A DNA stretch of 9,181 nt from Bacillota bacterium (GTDB lineage Bacteria > Bacillota > Bacilli > Tumebacillales > Effusibacillaceae), in the NCBI GenBank assembly GCA_020059765.1, contig JAGVBM010000127.1, positions 1-9,181 of the forward strand, given 5' to 3'. Positions 6,717-9,181 of this stretch are shown here, piece after piece. How positions within the stretch are numbered: the first letter of the stretch is position 1; every line of letters begins with the position of its first letter. Position numbers and translations under genes: made by a program. The notes beneath the pieces were generated by a model that had not been told where the DNA came from, did not search any database, and saw only the letters and a program-made list of their open reading frames with translations.

Positions 6717-7707
6717 TTGGAGCCGTCCTTCCGAAATGCGCATAGGCGCGATTGGTAATCATCCGCCCCCGCGGGGTCCGCTGCAAAAATCCGATTTGCA
6801 GCAGATAAGGTTCATACACGTCTTCAATCGTGTCCGGTTCCTCTCCGATCGTTGCGGCAATCGTATCAAGTCCGACCGGACCGCCTGCAAACTTGTCCAT
6901 AATCGCCAACAACAACTTGTGATCGACTTGATCCAATCCTAAGGGATCAACCTGGATTTGCAGCAATGCATCATCCGCTATTTCCTTGGTAATAATTCCG
7001 TCCCCGCGAACCTGGGCAAAATCCCGCAACCGTTTTAACAAACGGTTTGCTACCCTCGGGGTTCCCCGTGCCCTGCCGGCAATTTCCACGGCAGCGTCAG
7101 GCAGGACTTTCACCTGCAGAATATCGGAAGCGCGGATCACGATCTTTGTCAAATCCTCAATAGAATAATAGTCAAGGTGACTGACCACCCCAAACCGGTC
7201 ACGCAAGGGTGATGACAGCAATCCGGCGCGGGTTGTCGCCCCGATCAGCGTAAACGGAGGCAAATCCAAGCGCACCGAACGCGCGCTGGGCCCCTTGCCG
7301 ATCATAATGTCCAATGCGTAGTCTTCCATCGCCGGATACAGCACTTCTTCGACAGTACGGTTTAATCGGTGGATCTCGTCAATAAACAGAACATCCCCCT
7401 GTTGCAAATTGGTCAACAGGGCGGCCAAGTCTCCGGGCCGCTCAATGGCTGGACCGGAAGTAATCCGGATGTTAACGCCGAGTTCATTGGCAATAATATT
7501 GGACAGAGTGGTCTTCCCCAGCCCCGGCGGACCATACAAGAGCACATGGTCCAACGCCTCCTTGCGCAACTTGGCGGCTTGGATAAAGACTCGCAAGTTT
7601 TCCTTTACCTGACGCTGCCCGATATATTCATCCAAATATCGAGGACGCAGAGATTCCAGCGCTCCGTCCTCCCCCATAAACTGGGCCGAAATAACGCGTT
7701 CTTCCAT
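6700..7707 (-). CDS. ruvB: Holliday junction branch migration ATPase RuvB
   Basis: RuvB is the hexameric AAA+ motor that, with RuvA, drives branch migration of Holliday junctions in recombination and fork repair. The 335-residue protein has normal family length. Visible motifs are the N-terminal LRPRYLDEYIGQ (20-31), Walker A GPPGLGKTT (59-67), Walker B LFIDEIHRL (107-115), sensor 1 IGATTRAGLLSSPLRDRFG (155-173) with the arginine-finger box at its end, and the sensor 2 region GTPRVANRLLKRLRD (215-229). The winged-helix DNA-binding domain starts about 260 (GGPVGLDTIAATIGEE, 275-290) and includes QRTPRGRM (309-316). ATG 7707 has GGAG 7 bases upstream. It follows ruvA by 42 bases and overlaps the start of the DUF2905 gene by 17 bases. 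Confidence 0.98.
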   Translation of the reverse strand: MEERVISAQFMGEDGALESLRPRYLDEYIGQRQVKENLRVFIQAAKLRKEALDHVLLYGPPGLGKTTLSNIIANELGVNIRITSGPAIERPGDLAALLTNLQQGDVLFIDEIHRLNRTVEEVLYPAMEDYALDIMIGKGPSARSVRLDLPPFTLIGATTRAGLLSSPLRDRFGVVSHLDYYSIEDLTKIVIRASDILQVKVLPDAAVEIAGRARGTPRVANRLLKRLRDFAQVRGDGIITKEIADDALLQIQVDPLGLDQVDHKLLLAIMDKFAGGPVGLDTIAATIGEEPDTIEDVYEPYLLQIGFLQRTPRGRMITNRAYAHFGRTAPNESDR

Positions 7708-7749
7708 GACTTCGCTCCTTCATGAATGTGCGCGGCGAAGGATATTGAC

Positions 7750-8358
7750 CTATTTGGTTGCCAACAGGCGCAGCGCTTTTTTGATCAGCAGTTCAAGCGG
7801 CTGTCCGGCTTCCAGATCTTGCGTCAGCACGCGTACGGCTCCATGAGCTTCTTTTTCATTATATCCAAGGCTCAGGAGAGCTTCAAACAATTCATGATCA
7901 GCCTGTGCCGCAGGCGCTCCCCGTTGGGCAAAAAATTCGCCGCTGCCCGAAATCGCCAGATCTTCCAACTTGTCTTTTAATTCGATGATCAGCCGTTGCG
8001 CCGTTTTTTGTCCTATTCCCGGCAATTTTTTCAGGAATTCCACCCGCTCTGACTGAATCGCCGCAGCCAATTCCTGAATCGGGGCTGCCCCGACAATCGT
8101 CAGCGCCGCTTTCGGACCAATACCCGACACATTCTGAAGTTTCACAAACAATTCCCGTTCCTCTTTGGTCTTAAACCCGTAGAGAATGATTGCATCTTCC
8201 CGCACATGCTGCTGCGTATACAAACGTTCCCGATTGCCCGCCTGCAAGGAGTAGGAAGTGGTTCCCGTCACGAATACCCGGTATCCGATACCGTTTATGT
8301 TAAATACCACATGATCCAGGGATATTTCTTCGACAATACCTTCCACAAACGCAATCAC
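7750..8358 (-). CDS. ruvA: Holliday junction branch migration protein RuvA
   Basis: RuvA binds four-way DNA junctions as a tetramer, loads RuvB and helps direct RuvC. The 202-residue protein is of usual size. It has an N-terminal OB-fold domain (1-63, MIAFVEGIVEEI and onward) containing the acidic pin pair E54-D55. Two helix-hairpin-helix motifs follow, NVSGIGPKAA (76-85) and KLPGIGQKTAQRL (111-123). A flexible linker around 135-150 leads to the RuvB-contacting C-terminal domain (about 152-202, ALLSLGYNEKEAHGAV). The start codon is GTG. It overlaps the ruvC stop codon by four bases (GTGA), with the purine-rich site GGAGAGGAAG inside the end of ruvC, so translation is probably coupled. Confidence 0.98.
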   Translation of the reverse strand: MIAFVEGIVEEISLDHVVFNINGIGYRVFVTGTTSYSLQAGNRERLYTQQHVREDAIILYGFKTKEERELFVKLQNVSGIGPKAALTIVGAAPIQELAAAIQSERVEFLKKLPGIGQKTAQRLIIELKDKLEDLAISGSGEFFAQRGAPAAQADHELFEALLSLGYNEKEAHGAVRVLTQDLEAGQPLELLIKKALRLLATK

Positions 8359-8858
8359 AGATCGATCTTCCTCTCCACTTTCGCTTGAAACGGGGCCGTA
8401 TGGGCATGGGTAATCGCTACAGCCAATGCGTCGGCCACGTCATCAGGTTTGGGAACGTTAGGCAGTGACAGAAATACCCGGACCATTTCCTGGATTTGCT
8501 TTTTTTCAGCCTTGCCGTACCCCGCTATCGCCTGTTTCACCTGCACCGGTTTGTATTCGTATACCGGAAGTCCGGATTGGGCGGCCGCCAACAGGACCAC
8601 GCCGCGAGCTTGGCTCACCCCGATCCCCGTTGTCACATTCTTGCTGAAAAACAATTCTTCCACCGCCAAGGAATCCGGCTGCCGTCGGTCCATGATCTGC
8701 AGCAGCGCCTCATATAATTGCAGCAGCCGCTTTTCCATGGAAAGCTGGCTGCCGGTTTCAATCAACCCAAATTCAAGCGGGCGCAACCGGTTTCCGTCCG
8801 TTTCAATCACCCCGTAGCCGGTTCGACCGTAACCGGGATCAATGCCGAGTATCCTCAT
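8355..8858 (-). CDS. ruvC: Crossover junction endodeoxyribonuclease RuvC
   Basis: RuvC is the dimeric Holliday-junction nuclease that cuts the junction symmetrically after RuvAB migration. The 167-residue protein has the four catalytic acids: D7 in MRILGIDPG, E67 in AVEELFFSKN, and D140 and D143 in KPDDVADALAVAITHAH. It is of normal length and intact. I chose ATG 8858 because it gives the standard N-terminus; a GTG at 8897 would add 13 unrelated residues. The ribosome site before 8858 is poor (GGCGGG rather than AGGAGG), unlike the other genes here, and no clear promoter is seen. A lone TACAAT (8886-8881 in minus-strand sense) could be a -10 element. Upstream lies the end of a TnpB-type mobile element, which may have replaced the native leader. 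The stop overlaps the ruvA start. Confidence 0.97.
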   Translation of the reverse strand: MRILGIDPGYGRTGYGVIETDGNRLRPLEFGLIETGSQLSMEKRLLQLYEALLQIMDRRQPDSLAVEELFFSKNVTTGIGVSQARGVVLLAAAQSGLPVYEYKPVQVKQAIAGYGKAEKKQIQEMVRVFLSLPNVPKPDDVADALAVAITHAHTAPFQAKVERKIDL

Positions 8859-8883
8859 AGATGCCCGCCGTTGCCAAGAAATT

Positions 8884-8903
8884 GTACAAGTCTGCACAAG
8901 TCT
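8884..8903. repeat. Two tandem 10-bp repeats upstream of ruvC
   Basis: GTACAAGTCT (8884-8893) is followed directly by GCACAAGTCT (8894-8903), nine of ten bases identical. The first unit overlaps the palindrome TTGTACAA (8882-8889), and TGT after the second unit gives ACAAG-T-CTTGT symmetry. This may be part of the mobile element's right-end structure, or a small operator-like site. Confidence 0.5.
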
Positions 8904-9060
8904 TGTTTGCTTCCTGCTTCAGCGTGTCCGCTTTTGCCGAGGCTACTCACGTTTGGTATAACACTCCACAGGCGTAAATTCGGATACAACGAATCCTACA
9001 TATCGGCGATGACGTTTCCGTGTCAGATCGCCAATTGCGACAAGTTCATCGCCGCGTTCA
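8904..9060 (-). ncRNA. Putative omega (re)RNA / right end of the IS200/IS605-type element
   Basis: TnpB nucleases are guided by an RNA made from the 3' end of tnpB and the element's right end; the limits here are approximate. Within about 115 bases after the tnpB stop there is clear folding potential in minus-strand sense. A 5-bp hairpin ATTCG/CGAAT with a 7-base loop lies at 8978-8994. CCTGTGGAGTGT (8972-8961) can pair at long range with ACACGCTGAAGCAGG (8927-8913), through CCTGT/GCAGG and GTGT/ACAC. The GAAGCAGGAAGC (8920-8909) resembles conserved 3' blocks I recall from Firmicute elements of this kind. The guide would follow in the flank toward ruvC. No covariance search was possible. Confidence 0.45.
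8978..8994. repeat. Inverted repeat (hairpin) downstream of tnpB
   Basis: ATTCG (8978-8982) and CGAAT (8990-8994) form a perfect 5-bp stem around a 7-base loop. It lies 28 bases beyond the tnpB stop, where IS200/IS605 right-end hairpins or omegaRNA stems are expected. Confidence 0.5.
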
Positions 9061-9181
9061 TGTCGCGGTCGATCACCAGTCCGCAATCGCATTCGTAGAT
9101 GCGGTCAGACAGTTTCAAATCTGTTTTGACTTGCCCGCAGCTCGAACACAATCTTGATGAAGGGAACCATTTGTCAGCCTG
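9023..9181 (-). CDS. tnpB: TnpB (IS200/IS605-type OrfB) RNA-guided nuclease, C-terminal end only
   Basis: The last 52 codons of a TnpB protein, the RNA-guided DNA nuclease ancestral to Cas12, found in IS200/IS605 and IS607 elements. The fragment shows the zinc-ribbon half-sites LCSSCG and YECDCG, with the usual LKLSDRIY between them. The last RuvC motif, LVIDRDMNAAMNL, follows with its aspartates, then LSQLAI and a stop. Everything before it lies outside the window, so I cannot say whether the gene is intact, whether a TnpA is present, or which subfamily it is. No frameshift is visible in the part seen. It reads toward ruvC and is followed by the probable omegaRNA/right-end region. Confidence 0.92.
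   Translation of the reverse strand, partial: QADKWFPSSRLCSSCGQVKTDLKLSDRIYECDCGLVIDRDMNAAMNLSQLAI

Noticed and set aside
8859..8897. Longer RuvC start at GTG 8897
   Set aside because: It adds 13 residues before the universal MRILGIDPG start; the weak ribosome site at 8858 does not outweigh this.
8718..9098. Plus-strand reading frame of 126 codons across the ruvC start and tnpB end
   Set aside because: It runs antisense through ruvC, the non-coding element end and tnpB, and has no family features.

Overview
The window is chromosomal DNA from a Gram-positive, probably endospore-forming Firmicute of moderate GC content. The pointers are the gene order ruvC-ruvA-ruvB-DUF2905-(spoIID)-queA, a SigI/RsgI pair, a SpoIID/LytB-family protein and purine-rich Shine-Dalgarno sites. 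A ruvC next to ruvAB argues against the B. subtilis type, which uses RecU, and fits lineages such as Alicyclobacillaceae or Paenibacillaceae. That placement is an inference.

All genes but one lie on the minus strand, so transcription reads from high to low coordinates. Right edge (8859-9181): the last 52 codons of an IS200/IS605-type TnpB, followed by a structured non-coding 3' region that looks like its omega (re)RNA / element right end. This region ends close to the start of ruvC. Middle right (6492-8858): ruvC, ruvA and ruvB, the Holliday-junction resolvasome, tightly packed, followed by a small two-helix DUF2905 membrane protein that overlaps the end of ruvB. Middle (4517-6429): sigI and rsgI, a sigma factor and its membrane anti-sigma partner, preceded by a candidate SigI-type promoter. 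RsgI has an Asn-Pro self-cleavage motif and a long disordered charged/proline-rich extracellular tail. The only plus-strand gene (3372-4457) encodes an HD-GYP c-di-GMP phosphodiesterase. It converges on rsgI across a shared hairpin terminator and diverges from the next gene. Left (1-3248): an exported 710-residue SpoIID/LytB protein with two SPOR-like repeats, then queA (queuosine biosynthesis), cut by the window edge probably only a few residues before its end.

Functionally there are three groups: DNA recombination and repair (ruvCAB), envelope sensing and cell-wall work (sigI-rsgI, the SPOR-SpoIID/LytB protein, perhaps the HD-GYP enzyme), and tRNA modification (queA). The sigI-rsgI plus HD-GYP block appears inserted into an otherwise familiar ruv-queA neighbourhood. 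The most interesting points are the RsgI architecture with its possible autoregulatory promoter, and the TnpB/omegaRNA end abutting ruvC. No gene-free stretch exceeds 300 bases; the longest is 8859-9022. I saw no CRISPR array, rRNA or tRNA.
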